A stretch of 64,000 bases of DNA from NCBI GenBank assembly GCA_958296165.1, contig OY282447.1, forward strand, positions 4,749,154 through 4,813,153. Reading direction: 5' to 3'. Position 1 is the stretch's first letter; each line of letters opens with the position of its first letter. Below, piece by piece: positions 28,301-37,137 of this stretch. The notes under the pieces were generated by a model that made no database searches, was not told the DNA's origin, and saw only the letters and a list, made by a program, of their open reading frames with translations. Source of the DNA: an uncultured Pseudomonadales bacterium (GTDB taxonomy: Bacteria; Pseudomonadota; Gammaproteobacteria; Pseudomonadales; Azotimanducaceae). Made by a program: the position numbers and the translations under genes.

Positions 28301-28419
28301 TAGAGGCCCTAAATCTATTCGACGAACCGCGCAAGAACTACATTCCAACGCCAGACAGCCTCTCGGAACTGAATAGCTACGGCCCGCGGGTGTTCGTTGG
28401 GGTCCGGGCGAAGTTCTAG
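25360..28419 (+). CDS. TonB-dependent receptor of the alginate utilisation locus
   Basis: A 1019-residue outer-membrane receptor of the large, Caulobacter-type (TIGR01782-like) class. A signal core HVLAVLLAALSTGALA precedes the mature N-terminus. The TonB box region is IEEVVVVTGTRS, followed by a plug with IGEALETLTSAAAHRDQG and VSIRGMGPFL. The barrel ends in the aromatic YGPRVFVGVRAKF. I prefer the ATG at 25360, eight bases after GGGGGGAG; the ATG at 25435, with GAGGAC before it, gives a more normal signal-peptide length and is also plausible. Position at the head of PL6/PL17 lyase genes makes alginate oligosaccharides the likely cargo. Confidence 0.9.
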   Translation: MSKLTLDAAELTSRRYRQPNPEDDAMGRSAKISADAHDPAARCATHVLAVLLAALSTGALAQQADDPEIEEVVVVTGTRSTIQSSIEAKRASDTVVEVLSAEDIGDIPSLSIGEALETLTSAAAHRDQGTATEVSIRGMGPFLGSTVFNGREATNGSGDRSVNFSMFPSELFNKLQIYKTQQANLVEGGVSGQIALGNVRPIDYGKRRFQGDLKGNYNPNNANINIAEVDWGYRASGSYIDQFQASDGGMFGIALGLQKNVVTNPEQEYRTSSAWRDCRNDPSVSAGVYSSSNCDSGQGDLRMEVDPNTGLAPDAGTPVLFVPSQRSFRQNITDDERDSVFLAAQWQPSDRLDLNVDYQSSDRVFTEARNDLVFAEQRRVNPEGLVVSASGIIQAFNNNGRVETLSTAQERLEEYRGGGLAASYQVNDRLELSLDVSTSSTSRRENIIHTRLQSEPSDIHGNPVPAGTDRPDANYVLSGGASEVAAITVTNFDVTNHDLFADNARTRVDLNQARENDITAVRADFHLLMDGAMIYSLEGGVRSSALDFQSWPRVRLQESHSDSAIPGASMACRNDVFPEDDFLSEPANGQPLVTNVDENGNVIAQGTGNTFATFDPLCLARELFGGEIPPIPAPRQTVGNVDVEEQTLAAYVQANYRTEFAGKPVRGNFGLRVVRTDVDSTGLRTTFTSSRDDDGTLTINEDSSDFYSVVGGDSYTELLPSFNAVLDMNDDVLLRVGVFRGLSRPDPADMGFGRVLSVDDEDATSISEVVGSATANGNPDLEPLTSWNLDIAVEWYPNADSILAIGTYYKSFLGGFENTQRVEQFLIDSEPFNADVTTSRTIDDASTLFGFELTVAHAFTYLPGYLSGLGGKLSYNWADADFEFEDQTFGASRVVDESGNVVSERVRLTPPAGLFGFSEQVMSAQLYYQIAALDLQLIYKHRSSYFQQFVSSPGIIRYIGDTSVVEARATYEIADNVTVRVEALNLFDEPRKNYIPTPDSLSELNSYGPRVFVGVRAKF

Positions 28420-28458
28420 CTCTCGCCACAAGCGTTGACGCGAGTTGGGGTTTCGTCA

Positions 28459-29196
28459 GTGTCCGACACTCGACTGTATCGCGCCGTAGCGAGCGGAATC
28501 GGTGATCTGATCCAGCAGGGCACCTACCCGCCGGGCTCCAGACTGCCGAGCGAAAGGGCGCTCGCCGACGTGTTCGAGGTCAGCCGAGTCACCGTGCGCG
28601 AGGCGCTGGTTGCCTTGCAGACCCTCGGCCGCGTGAACATCCGCACCGGGTCGGGGATATACGTGAGCGACAGCACAGCGACGCAGTCCTTGCAGATGCC
28701 CGGAGCGAGCGCGTTCGAGCTGACGCAAGCTCGCTTGCTGTTCGAATCCGAAGCCGTTGCGCTTGCGGCGCCGAGAATCTCTGATGAAGCCCTTGAACGT
28801 TTGCAGTCCCTGCTGCTGCACATTCAGGAGAGCGAGTCGGACGAAGAAGCAGACCTAGCAGATCGGGACTTCCACCTCGCCATCGCCACTGCGACGGAAA
28901 ACGGCGTCGTGAGACGAGTCGTCGAGTCGCTGTGGCAGATGCGGCTGGAGCAAGAGGGCATTAAGGAGGTATATCGTGCGGTTTGTTCACACGATACCGC
29001 CGAGCGCGCAAGCGAACACGGAGAGATTCTCGATGCGTTGCGAGCCAGGGACGCCGCTGCCGCACGCATCGCCATGCGCAAGCACTTTCGCCGACTGATC
29101 GAATCGATGCTTGAGTTCTCAGAAGAGCGTGTACTCGAAGAAGTAAAAAAGACCGTCGAAGAGACGCGGGCGCGCTATCTGGAGGGCGCAACCTGA
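28459..29196 (+). CDS. GntR-family (FadR/FCD subfamily) transcriptional regulator
   Basis: About 245 residues from a GTG at 28459 (VSDTRLYRAVASG); the frame opens at a TTG at 28435. The winged helix-turn-helix is clear: GTYPPGSRLPSERALADVF, then VSRVTVREALVALQTLG and a wing GSGIYV. Residues 85-230 are an all-helical FCD ligand-binding domain with the metal-ligand pattern (DRDFHLAIA and later SEHGEILDALRARD). It sits between the receptor and the PL6 gene and overlaps the latter by one base (TGATG), so it is translationally coupled. It probably represses the locus by binding the two operators near 25239 and 25274, released by an alginate-derived uronate. The ligand is inferred. Confidence 0.88.
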   Translation: MSDTRLYRAVASGIGDLIQQGTYPPGSRLPSERALADVFEVSRVTVREALVALQTLGRVNIRTGSGIYVSDSTATQSLQMPGASAFELTQARLLFESEAVALAAPRISDEALERLQSLLLHIQESESDEEADLADRDFHLAIATATENGVVRRVVESLWQMRLEQEGIKEVYRAVCSHDTAERASEHGEILDALRARDAAAARIAMRKHFRRLIESMLEFSEERVLEEVKKTVEETRARYLEGAT

Positions 29197-31409
29197 TGGC
29201 GCATTCGCTCGCTGCCACGATCACGGTGCTGGCAGCAACGTCCGCCGTCCCATCAGTCCAAGCAGCAGAGTTTCTAGTACGAGATCAGGCCGAGTACAAG
29301 TCGGCAGTGGCGAATGCCGCAGCGGGCGATGTCGTGCGTCTTGCCGACGGCGAATGGCGGGATTTCGAGATCGTCTTCACGGGCATTGGCAAACTTGGCG
29401 AGCCGATCACGCTGACGGCGCAGACCAAGGGCAAGGTCGTCGTCACCGGCCGCTCCAACCTACGCTTGGCAGGCGAACATCTCATCGTTTCGGGGCTGGT
29501 GTTCAGGAACGGCCACACGCCCACCAACGAGGTCATCTCCTTTCGCCGTACCAGAGAGCATCTGGCACACCACTCGCGAGTCACCGAAGTGGTGATCGAT
29601 CGCTTCAACAATCCAGAGCGGTTCGAGACGGACTTCTGGGTGGTGATGCACGGCAAGCGCAATCGGTTCGACCACTCCTATCTGGCCGGCAAGAGCAACA
29701 GCGGAGTGACGATGGCGGTGCGGCTGGATGCGGAAGCCAGCCAGAGGAACGAACATCGGATCGATCACAACTACTTCGGCTACCGCCCCGTGCTCGGCGC
29801 CAATGGCGGCGAGACTTTGCGCATCGGCACAAGCAAATACTCTCTGGTCGAATCGCGCACGGTGGTGGAAAGCAACTATTTCGAGCGCTGCGACGGCGAA
29901 GTGGAGATCATCTCCAGCAAATCTGGCGGCAATGTTTTCCGCGGCAACGTCTTCGTCGAGTCCCGCGGCACACTGACGCTGCGCCACGGCAACGGCAACC
30001 TGGTGGAAGGCAACGTCTTCCTTGGCAACGGCGTTGCGCACACCGGCGGCATCCGCGTCATCAACAAGCGGCAGACCGTGCGCAACAACTACCTCTCCGG
30101 CCTCTCTGGACGGCGTTTCGGCGCCGCCCTGGTGGTGATGAACGGCGTGCCGAACTCGCCAATCAACCGCTACCACCAAGTGGACCAGGCGGTCATAGAG
30201 AACAACACCATCATCGACGCCGCCCACATCGAGCTTGCCGCTGGCAGCGACGACGAACGATCGGCGGTGCCGATTGCCAGCCATATGCGACGCAATCTCA
30301 TCGTCAACTCGACGCCGAGAAGCACGATCACCGCGCACGATGACATCACGGGCGTCAAGTTCGAGGGCAATGTGGTCTCAGGCGTCACCAGCGTACCAGC
30401 AGCCAATGGCTTCACAGAGCAGAGCGTGGAACTTGCACAGACGCCGAGCGGACTCAAGCGGCCCTTGGGAAGTCAGTTCGAGAAGGTTGGCGCAGCGGCG
30501 GATTTGGCGGTCGTCGCACGCGAAGAGACCGGGCCGCCCTGGTATCCCAAGCCGAACACGATCAGCAGCTTCGGCACCGGCAGAACCTTCGCTGCACAAC
30601 CGGGCCAGGACACGCTGACGCAAGCGCTAGCGACAACGGACGCCGGCGATGCGGTCGAACTGCAAGCCGGGGAGTACGTCGTCACCAAGATCATCGAGCT
30701 GGCGCATCCAGTCACCGTGCGGGCCGCGGCCGATGCCGAGAGCCCTCCTGTTGTCCGCTTCGAGCGCAGCACGCTGTTCGAACTCGCGGATGGCGGCAGC
30801 GTCGAGATCATCGGCGTGGCGATAGACGGCGGCTTCGCACCAGATGCGTATGGCAACTCGGTGATCCGCACCAGCCGCTACGCGATGCTCCACAACTACG
30901 CGGTTCGCGTGGTGGATTCCGAAGTCGCCAATCTGAACACCAATCATTCCTTCAACTTTCTGCGTGTGGCTAGGCACACGTTCGCGCAGGAGATCGAGAT
31001 TCTGCGCTCGAGCTTCAAGGCAGTGAGCGGCGCCGTGATCGCATTGAACCGCGAAATCGACGACCTCGGCATCTACAACGGCGAGTACATCACGATCGAA
31101 GACTCCCGATTCCTAGACATCGGCGGTGCCGTATTGAACGTCTACCGTGGCGGAACGGACGAGAGCACGTTCGGTCCGCATGTCACGCTGCACCGCAACA
31201 CGCTCGCCAATGTGGGGTTGGACAAACGGAACACTAGCGAGGCGTCGGTGTTCCTCCACGGCGCCCAAGAGGTGTCGATTGCAGACAATGAGTTCCGCGC
31301 CAGCGAGCGTGTTCGTATTGTCAAGACGGTGGGCGAACCGATAACGATTCTTGAACGCAACCGGCTGATCGAAACGGCGGCACCGGTTGTTCGACAGCGG
31401 CATCTGTGA
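29196..31409 (+). CDS. PL6-family alginate lyase, secreted
   Basis: A 737-residue two-domain polysaccharide lyase with a signal peptide (cleavage near VQA/AEF, about residue 23). The N-terminal half is a right-handed beta-helix. The catalytic set of PL6 alginate lyase AlyGC is reproduced at identical spacing: Ca2+ ligands N203, E235 and E237, Lys base K242 and Arg acid R263 (GEVEIISSKSGG, then LTLRHG). The second half (about 400-737) is another parallel beta-helix (AGEYVVTKIIELAHPVTVRA), as in the longer PL6 enzymes. It cleaves alginate by beta-elimination in the periplasm or at the surface. Coupled by overlap to the regulator upstream and the PL17 gene downstream. Confidence 0.92.
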   Translation: MAHSLAATITVLAATSAVPSVQAAEFLVRDQAEYKSAVANAAAGDVVRLADGEWRDFEIVFTGIGKLGEPITLTAQTKGKVVVTGRSNLRLAGEHLIVSGLVFRNGHTPTNEVISFRRTREHLAHHSRVTEVVIDRFNNPERFETDFWVVMHGKRNRFDHSYLAGKSNSGVTMAVRLDAEASQRNEHRIDHNYFGYRPVLGANGGETLRIGTSKYSLVESRTVVESNYFERCDGEVEIISSKSGGNVFRGNVFVESRGTLTLRHGNGNLVEGNVFLGNGVAHTGGIRVINKRQTVRNNYLSGLSGRRFGAALVVMNGVPNSPINRYHQVDQAVIENNTIIDAAHIELAAGSDDERSAVPIASHMRRNLIVNSTPRSTITAHDDITGVKFEGNVVSGVTSVPAANGFTEQSVELAQTPSGLKRPLGSQFEKVGAAADLAVVAREETGPPWYPKPNTISSFGTGRTFAAQPGQDTLTQALATTDAGDAVELQAGEYVVTKIIELAHPVTVRAAADAESPPVVRFERSTLFELADGGSVEIIGVAIDGGFAPDAYGNSVIRTSRYAMLHNYAVRVVDSEVANLNTNHSFNFLRVARHTFAQEIEILRSSFKAVSGAVIALNREIDDLGIYNGEYITIEDSRFLDIGGAVLNVYRGGTDESTFGPHVTLHRNTLANVGLDKRNTSEASVFLHGAQEVSIADNEFRASERVRIVKTVGEPITILERNRLIETAAPVVRQRHL

Positions 31410-33664
31410 AACGGATCGTCGCGCCTTGGCTTTTGTTTGCGGCAACGCTGTGCCCGGCTGGCCAACTGTTTGCCGCGACACCTTATGCAACGGGCCACCC
31501 GCGCTTGCTGCTCGGTGCCGAAGATGTCGCGGCGCTGCGCGACTCCTGGCAGCAGTCCGAGCTGTTCCGCACCGCCGTCGACCAAGCTATCGCGGACATG
31601 GAACCGCACTTGCGGCAACTGCCCGACGTGCCCGTACCTCGGGATGCAGGCGGCGGCTACAGCCACGAGCGGCACAAGGCAAATGGCATCGTCCTCGCGC
31701 AGGCGGGAGCGTTGTTTCAATGGACCGGCAATGCGACTTACGCGGACTTGGTGCGGCGGCTGCTGTTGGCCTATGCGACGTTGTATCCCGACCTAGGCGC
31801 ACACCCCGAGCGCAAGGAGCAAGCGCCGGGACGGTTGTTCTGGCAAAGCCTGAACGAATCCGTTTGGCTGGTGTACGCCATTCAAGGTTACGACGCGGCA
31901 TACGAGACGATGGACGGTGCCGATCGAAAAACGATCGAGACGAAATTGCTGCGCCCAATGAGTCGTTTCCTCTCCGTCGAGTCGCCGGAAACGTTCGACA
32001 GGATCCACAATCATGGCACTTGGGCGACCGCTGCCGTTGGTATGACCGGCTACGTCTTGAACGAGCCTCGCTACGTGCGCATGGCCCTGCTCGGTACGGG
32101 CGAAGACGGCGAGACCGGCTATCTAGCGCAGCTGCGTCAGCTCTTTTCGCCGGACGGCTACTACATGGAGGGGCCGTATTACCAGCGCTACGCCCTCATG
32201 CCGTTCGTCCTGTTCGCGAAGGCCATCGAACGCAACGAACCCGAACGCGCCATTTTCGACTTTCGAGACGGAATCATCGGCAAGGCGATCCGTACTACCA
32301 TCCAATTGAGCTACGCGGGGCTCTTCTTCCCCGTCAACGACGCCATCCGCGACAAGGGGCTCGATACCGTCGAGTTGGACCATGCAATCGCCATCGCCTA
32401 CGGCGCAAGCGGCGATCCGGCTTTGCTCTCGTTGGTGGACGATGCTTCGAATCTCGTCTTGACCGCCGACGCGCTGCGCTTCGCCCAAGCGAAGGAAGCA
32501 GGCGAGGAAGAGCCGTTTCCTTTCGCGTCGCGCCACTTCCGAGACGGCCCGGCGGGCGACCGCGGCGCGTTGACCATCCTACGTTCAGGTGCCGCGCCCG
32601 GCCACAGTGCAGCATTGCTGAAAGCCACTTCGCACGGCTTCTCGCACGGCCACTTCGACCGCCTGCATTGGATGTTCTACGACAACGGCGGCGAGGTGGT
32701 CACGGATTACGGTGCGGCGCGGTTCCTGAACGTCGAGCAGAAATCCGGCGGCAGGTATCTGCCGGAAAACGCCTCGTGGGCGAAACAATCCATCGCTCAC
32801 AACACCATTGTGGTCGGCGGCCAGAGCCAGTTTCAAGGCAGCGCCACGCGCGCCGACCGCTCTTGGCCCACGCAGCACTTCTACCAAGCATCCGCCTACC
32901 AAGCATCCGCCTACCAAACATCCGCCGACGTTCAGATTGTTTCCGCGCTGGAGGAATCCGCTTACGAGGGCACGCGCTTGCGACGAACTTTGCTTCTGAT
33001 CGAGTGGAGCGCCGTCGAGTTTCCATTCGTCCTGGACGTCGTGCGGGCCGGCAGTACACGCCCGCAACGCTACGACATGCCGCTCTACTACAAAGGCCAC
33101 ACAATTGAGTCCGTGCCGCCGACAACGGCGGCAACGGCGTTGCGCCCGTTAGGCGAGAGCAGCGGCTACCAGCACCTTTGGATGGTCGGCGAAACCGCGT
33201 TGCCGGCCGGCAGCCGCTTGGCCCACACTTGGCTGCGGCGCGGCCGCTTCTACACCTACACGGCCCTTGCCAACGCGCCTTTGCGGGTGACATCGACGCA
33301 AGTGGGCGCCAACGATCCAAACTTCAACTTACGCAGCGAACGCGGCTTGATGTTACGCACCGAGCCGATAGAGAACCTAGCGGTCGTGGGCGTTCTCGAA
33401 CCGCACGGGGAATACAACGGCGCACGCGAGTACACCGTCCGCGGCAGACCGCTGATAACGGATTTGCAGCGTTTCACCGGTGCGGGCAAGGATCTCGTCA
33501 CCATCGCCACCGCGTCCGATCAGCTCGCGGTCGCGTTGTCCTACGATGCCAATCCAAACACAGCCCACACGCTTGAAACCGCAGCGGGAACCTATCGCTG
33601 GCACGGCTACTACCGTGTCTTCACCCGAGGTGGGAGCACAACAACCGACGGCGCCGACATATGA
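31406..33664 (+). CDS. PL17-family oligoalginate lyase, periplasmic
   Basis: A 752-residue enzyme starting at a GTG that overlaps the PL6 stop (GTGA). The signal peptide ends near LFA/ATPY (residue 23). An alpha/alpha-toroid (about 30-370) is followed by a beta-sheet heparinase II/III-like domain. The catalytic trio of Alg17C is seen at the same spacing: N202-H203 (RIHNHGTW) and Y259 (EGPYYQRYAL), 56 residues later. Such enzymes release unsaturated monouronate from alginate oligomers, which rearranges to DEH. A three-copy YQASA repeat sits near residues 493-507. It completes the depolymerisation started by PL6 and feeds the transporter encoded next. Confidence 0.92.
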   Translation: MKRIVAPWLLFAATLCPAGQLFAATPYATGHPRLLLGAEDVAALRDSWQQSELFRTAVDQAIADMEPHLRQLPDVPVPRDAGGGYSHERHKANGIVLAQAGALFQWTGNATYADLVRRLLLAYATLYPDLGAHPERKEQAPGRLFWQSLNESVWLVYAIQGYDAAYETMDGADRKTIETKLLRPMSRFLSVESPETFDRIHNHGTWATAAVGMTGYVLNEPRYVRMALLGTGEDGETGYLAQLRQLFSPDGYYMEGPYYQRYALMPFVLFAKAIERNEPERAIFDFRDGIIGKAIRTTIQLSYAGLFFPVNDAIRDKGLDTVELDHAIAIAYGASGDPALLSLVDDASNLVLTADALRFAQAKEAGEEEPFPFASRHFRDGPAGDRGALTILRSGAAPGHSAALLKATSHGFSHGHFDRLHWMFYDNGGEVVTDYGAARFLNVEQKSGGRYLPENASWAKQSIAHNTIVVGGQSQFQGSATRADRSWPTQHFYQASAYQASAYQTSADVQIVSALEESAYEGTRLRRTLLLIEWSAVEFPFVLDVVRAGSTRPQRYDMPLYYKGHTIESVPPTTAATALRPLGESSGYQHLWMVGETALPAGSRLAHTWLRRGRFYTYTALANAPLRVTSTQVGANDPNFNLRSERGLMLRTEPIENLAVVGVLEPHGEYNGAREYTVRGRPLITDLQRFTGAGKDLVTIATASDQLAVALSYDANPNTAHTLETAAGTYRWHGYYRVFTRGGSTTTDGADI
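32882..32926. repeat. Three tandem 15-base repeats inside the PL17 gene
   Basis: TACCAAGCATCCGCC is present three times in a row, the third copy with one G-to-A change. It encodes YQASA-YQASA-YQTSA. The length is in frame, so copy loss would be tolerated. It probably lies in a surface loop of the beta-sheet domain. Confidence 0.85.
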
Positions 33665-33688
33665 GGCGACGATGAGAGGAGAACTATC

Positions 33689-34993
33689 ATGAAGTTTCAT
33701 GGCCTACGCTGGCTGGTAATCGCCTTGGTAGCGCTTGCCACCGTCATCAACTACATCGATAGAAATGCCTTGGCCGTGATGTGGCCCGAAATGTCCGGCG
33801 AACTAGGTCTAGACAAGAACGACTACGCGCTCATCTTGACATTCTTCATGGTCGGCTATGCCGTTGGACAATCGCTGTTCGGCAAGATATTCGACGCCAT
33901 TGGAACGCGCCTCGGCTTTCTACTGGCTATCGTCTTTTGGTCTGTGTTCGTTGCCTTGCACGCGGTGGTGCGCACTGCCTACGCCTTCGGCGCCGTGCGG
34001 TTCTTGATGGCCGTTGGCGAGGCCGGCAACTGGCCCGGCGCAACGAAGAGCAATGCGGAGTGGTTCCCGATCAAGGAACGCGCCTTGGCGCAAGGCATCT
34101 TCAACGCTGGCGCATCCGCTGGCGCTGTCGTGTCCGCCCCAATCGTTGCGCTCCTCTACATCGCCATTGGTTGGAAAGCGACCTTCCTCGTGCTAGGAGG
34201 GCTTGGCTTCGTTTGGTTGATACCGTGGTTGATCGTCTACAAATCCGGCCCCGACAGCCATCCGTGGTTAAGCGCCGAGGAACGCGATCACATCTTGACG
34301 GGACAGAAGGCCGAACAGGCCGAAGGTACGGCAGAAGTCAACGCCTTCGCGCCAGGTTGGTGGGAGATGCTGCGCTACCGCAAGAGCTGGTCTGTCGTGG
34401 CATCCCGCTTCTTCTTGGACCCGGTCTGGTGGATGTTCGTTTCGTGGTTGCCGATCTATCTCTCCGATCAGTTCGGTTTCGACGTGAAACAGATCGGTCT
34501 CTATGCTTGGGTTCCTTACGTTGGCGCAGCCGTTGGCGGCGTCTTCGGCGGCTGGTTGGCGGGTCGGCTGTTAGAGCGCGGCTGGAACGTGAACCGCACC
34601 CGCAAGTTCGCCATCGGCCTGGGCGGCGTTGTCATGTTTCCGGCATTGCTTTGCACGGCGTTCGCAGCCCAACCGCTGCTCGCCGTGCTGTTGATGGCGG
34701 TGATCCTGTTCGGTTTCCAGGTTGCGATCGGGAGCATCCAAACGCTGCCGAGCGACTTCTATTCCGGCAAATCAGTCGGTTCGTTGGCCGGAGTGGGAGG
34801 CACATCCGCCGTAGTGGGTGTGCTCATCACCACGTGGATCGTCCCCGCCATTACCGAGACGTCCTATGTACCGTTCTTCATCTTGGGCGCCGTCCTGGTC
34901 CCTTGTGCCATGCTCTCCGTATGGACGCTAGCTGGCCGCATCGAACCCGTTTCACCAAACGATGCACCAGCACAAGCCGCCGGCAGCCCTTAG
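33689..34993 (+). CDS. MFS transporter, ExuT-like (anion:cation symporter family)
   Basis: A 434-residue, 12-helix major facilitator. The N-terminus INYIDRNALAVMWPEM, the segment GEAGNWPGATKSNAEWFP and the RALAQGIFNAGASAGAV region are the hallmark stretches of hexuronate transporters of the ACS family (ExuT type). AGGAGA eight bases before the ATG fixes the start. It follows PL17 by 24 bases and ends the alginate operon, so it likely imports unsaturated uronate or DEH across the inner membrane. No DEH reductase, KDG kinase or KDPG aldolase follows, so later steps must be encoded elsewhere. Confidence 0.9.
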   Translation: MKFHGLRWLVIALVALATVINYIDRNALAVMWPEMSGELGLDKNDYALILTFFMVGYAVGQSLFGKIFDAIGTRLGFLLAIVFWSVFVALHAVVRTAYAFGAVRFLMAVGEAGNWPGATKSNAEWFPIKERALAQGIFNAGASAGAVVSAPIVALLYIAIGWKATFLVLGGLGFVWLIPWLIVYKSGPDSHPWLSAEERDHILTGQKAEQAEGTAEVNAFAPGWWEMLRYRKSWSVVASRFFLDPVWWMFVSWLPIYLSDQFGFDVKQIGLYAWVPYVGAAVGGVFGGWLAGRLLERGWNVNRTRKFAIGLGGVVMFPALLCTAFAAQPLLAVLLMAVILFGFQVAIGSIQTLPSDFYSGKSVGSLAGVGGTSAVVGVLITTWIVPAITETSYVPFFILGAVLVPCAMLSVWTLAGRIEPVSPNDAPAQAAGSP

Positions 34994-35234
34994 GTCGGCG
35001 CACTGCGAAACCATCGCCGGTTGAAAGTCGCCCAAGGCCCCTGCCGCCTCAACAGCGGCGTGGCCGAGGTGCTTGGCGGCGCCGCATGTCCTGCGTGGCG
35101 TCGGGCATAAGTATCGATCGCCTACCACCTAGCCTAGGCGTTGCGCTACGCTAGCCCGGTGCGCCGTGCGATCACCATCCATCGGCACGCGAACAGCCGG
35201 CGCTAAGTAACCACGCTAGCTGATCTGCACCGCT
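34994..35234. other. Intergenic stretch without a supported feature
   Basis: A 240-base gap between the alginate operon and the methyltransferase. I find no convincing ORF, terminator hairpin or promoter in it. Confidence 0.4.
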
Positions 35235-36020
35235 ATGCGAGAAAACACTTTCTACACCGACCATTGGCGGCACATCGAGGACGAGCGCCTGGCTCGCTAC
35301 GAGCGCATGTTCGCGTGGCGGGAGGGGCATGCCGCACTGCTCGAGCCCCTCGATTTGCAGCCCGGCTGCCGCGTTCTGGATTACGGCTGCGGGCCGGGTT
35401 TCATGGCCCTCGGCATGGCTGGCTTGGTGGCCCCCGGCGGCCACGTCTACGGCGTGGATCTGAACGCCCGGTTCGTTGCCGATGCCGCCGCCCGCGCCGA
35501 GGGCATGGAGCACATCTCCTACCATCGCTTGGAGGATGGCCGCATTCCCCTCGCGGATCATGTGGTGGATCGGCTGCTGTGCAAGAACGTGCTCGAGTAT
35601 GTGCCGGACCTAGGCGCCACGCTCGCCGAGTTCCGACGCGTGCTCGAACCCGGCGGTCGGCTGCTTGTGATCGACAGCGATTGGGGCTTCGTGGTCGTCG
35701 AGCCGTGGGGCCGTGCAAGAACCGAACGATTCTTCGCGGCGGCGTCGCCGGCATTCAAGACGCCTGAGATCGGTCGGGTCCTGCGCACCGAATTGCTCGA
35801 CGCCGGTTTCGTCGATGTCGAGATCGGCATACAAGCTGGCGTGGACACCGCCGGCGGCAGCTTGGCCGTATTGCGCAACATGGCGAGCTACGCTGGCGCT
35901 TTCAATGCGATGCCCGCCGCCGAGATCACGGCGATGCTGGCGGAGGCGGAGGCAGCGGCGGAAACCGGCCGCTACCTGTTTTGCCTGCCGCAGTTCCTAG
36001 CCAGCGGACAGCGGCCTTGA
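35235..36020 (+). CDS. Class I SAM-dependent methyltransferase
   Basis: A 261-residue methyltransferase with the UbiE-like Methyltransf_11 fold. Motif I is [13 protein letters not shown] (about 47-59), the acidic end of strand 2 is VYGVDLN, and later motifs are [15 protein letters not shown] and [13 protein letters not shown]. The N-terminus [19 protein letters not shown] resembles methyltransferases acting on small metabolites. The start is a plain ATG with a weak ribosome site. It lies 28 bases before YejB and in the same direction, so it may belong to that transcript; methylation of an imported peptide-like compound is a guess. Substrate unknown. Confidence 0.85.
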   Translation: MRENTFYTDHWRHIEDERLARYERMFAWREGHAALLEPLDLQPGCRVLDYGCGPGFMALGMAGLVAPGGHVYGVDLNARFVADAAARAEGMEHISYHRLEDGRIPLADHVVDRLLCKNVLEYVPDLGATLAEFRRVLEPGGRLLVIDSDWGFVVVEPWGRARTERFFAAASPAFKTPEIGRVLRTELLDAGFVDVEIGIQAGVDTAGGSLAVLRNMASYAGAFNAMPAAEITAMLAEAEAAAETGRYLFCLPQFLASGQRP

Positions 36021-36048
36021 CGCTGCTCGCGTTGCGGCCTTAAGGCCC

Positions 36049-37137
36049 GTGGCCAAATACCTCCTGCGCCGCCTGGCGCTGCTGTTTCCGACTCTGATCG
36101 GCGTCATCACCGTCAACTTCTTCATCGTTCAGTTCGCGCCCGGCGGGCCGGTGGACCAGACGATCGCCACGCTAACGGGCCAAGACGCGGGCGCGACGAG
36201 CCGAATAGCCGGTGCGCTATCCGGGGCGCAGGCGGAGACGGCCAATGTCGATACCCAGTTCGCCGGCGCCCAAGGTCTCGATCCGGAATTGATCGAAGCC
36301 ATCGAGAAGCAATTCGGCTTCGACCAGCCGATTCACGTGCGCTACTTAAAGATGATCGGCGACTACCTCACGTTCGATCTCGGCATGAGCTACTACCAGG
36401 ATCGTCCGGTCATCGATCTCATCACGGAGCGGCTGCCTGTCTCCATTTCGCTGGGCCTTTGGTCGATGCTGATCATCTACGCGATCTCGATTCCGCTCGG
36501 AGTCGCCAAGGCGGTCCGCGACGGCACGCGGTTCGACGCCTGGACCAGCGGCCTGATCTTCGTCGGCTACGCCGTGCCGAGTTTCCTGTTCGCCGTGTTC
36601 CTCATCGTGCTGTTTGCCGGCGGCGCCTATTTGGACCTATTCCCCTTAAGAGGTCTCACGTCCGGCAACTTCGAGGACTTGTCGTTTTTCGGCAGGATCG
36701 CCGACTACTTCTGGCACTTGGCGCTGCCGGTGACCGCCCTGACCATCGGCGGTTTCGCCACCTTGACCATGCTCACGAAGAACTCGTTCTTGGACGAGAT
36801 CGCCAAGCAATACGTGCTCACGGCGCGGGCGATGGGTCTCAACGAACGTCGCGTGCTCTACGGCCACGTCTTCCGCAACGCCATGCTGATCGTCATCGCC
36901 GGCTTCCCGGCCGCGCTGGTAGGCATCCTGTTCACCGGCGCACTGCTCATCGAGGTGATGTTCTCGCTCGACGGGCTCGGGCTGCTGGGATTCGAGGCGG
37001 TGCTGCGCCGCGACTATCCGATCATGTTCGGCACCCTGTTCTGTTTCACCTTCGTTGGCCTCGCGATGACGCTGATCGGCGACATCGTCTACACGCTGGT
37101 GGACCCGCGCATCGACTTTGAACGGCGCGAAACCTGA
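36049..37137 (+). CDS. yejB: YejB-like ABC transporter permease
   Basis: A 362-residue DppB/OppB-type permease starting at GTG. Six hydrophobic segments are seen; the first is [20 protein letters not shown]. The long periplasmic loop contains [20 protein letters not shown], which is typical of YejB rather than DppB. The EAA loop reads [23 protein letters not shown]. It pairs with the YejE-like gene, overlapping its start by one base (TGATG). In enterobacteria YejABEF imports microcin C and oligopeptides; substrate here is inferred from that. The binding protein is not adjacent but appears at 55.9 kb. Confidence 0.88.
   Translation: MAKYLLRRLALLFPTLIGVITVNFFIVQFAPGGPVDQTIATLTGQDAGATSRIAGALSGAQAETANVDTQFAGAQGLDPELIEAIEKQFGFDQPIHVRYLKMIGDYLTFDLGMSYYQDRPVIDLITERLPVSISLGLWSMLIIYAISIPLGVAKAVRDGTRFDAWTSGLIFVGYAVPSFLFAVFLIVLFAGGAYLDLFPLRGLTSGNFEDLSFFGRIADYFWHLALPVTALTIGGFATLTMLTKNSFLDEIAKQYVLTARAMGLNERRVLYGHVFRNAMLIVIAGFPAALVGILFTGALLIEVMFSLDGLGLLGFEAVLRRDYPIMFGTLFCFTFVGLAMTLIGDIVYTLVDPRIDFERRET

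Noticed and set aside
32882-32926. Repeat at 32.9 kb considered as an insertion footprint
   Set aside because: Three in-frame 15-base copies without target-site duplication or terminal repeats; simple tandem expansion explains it.
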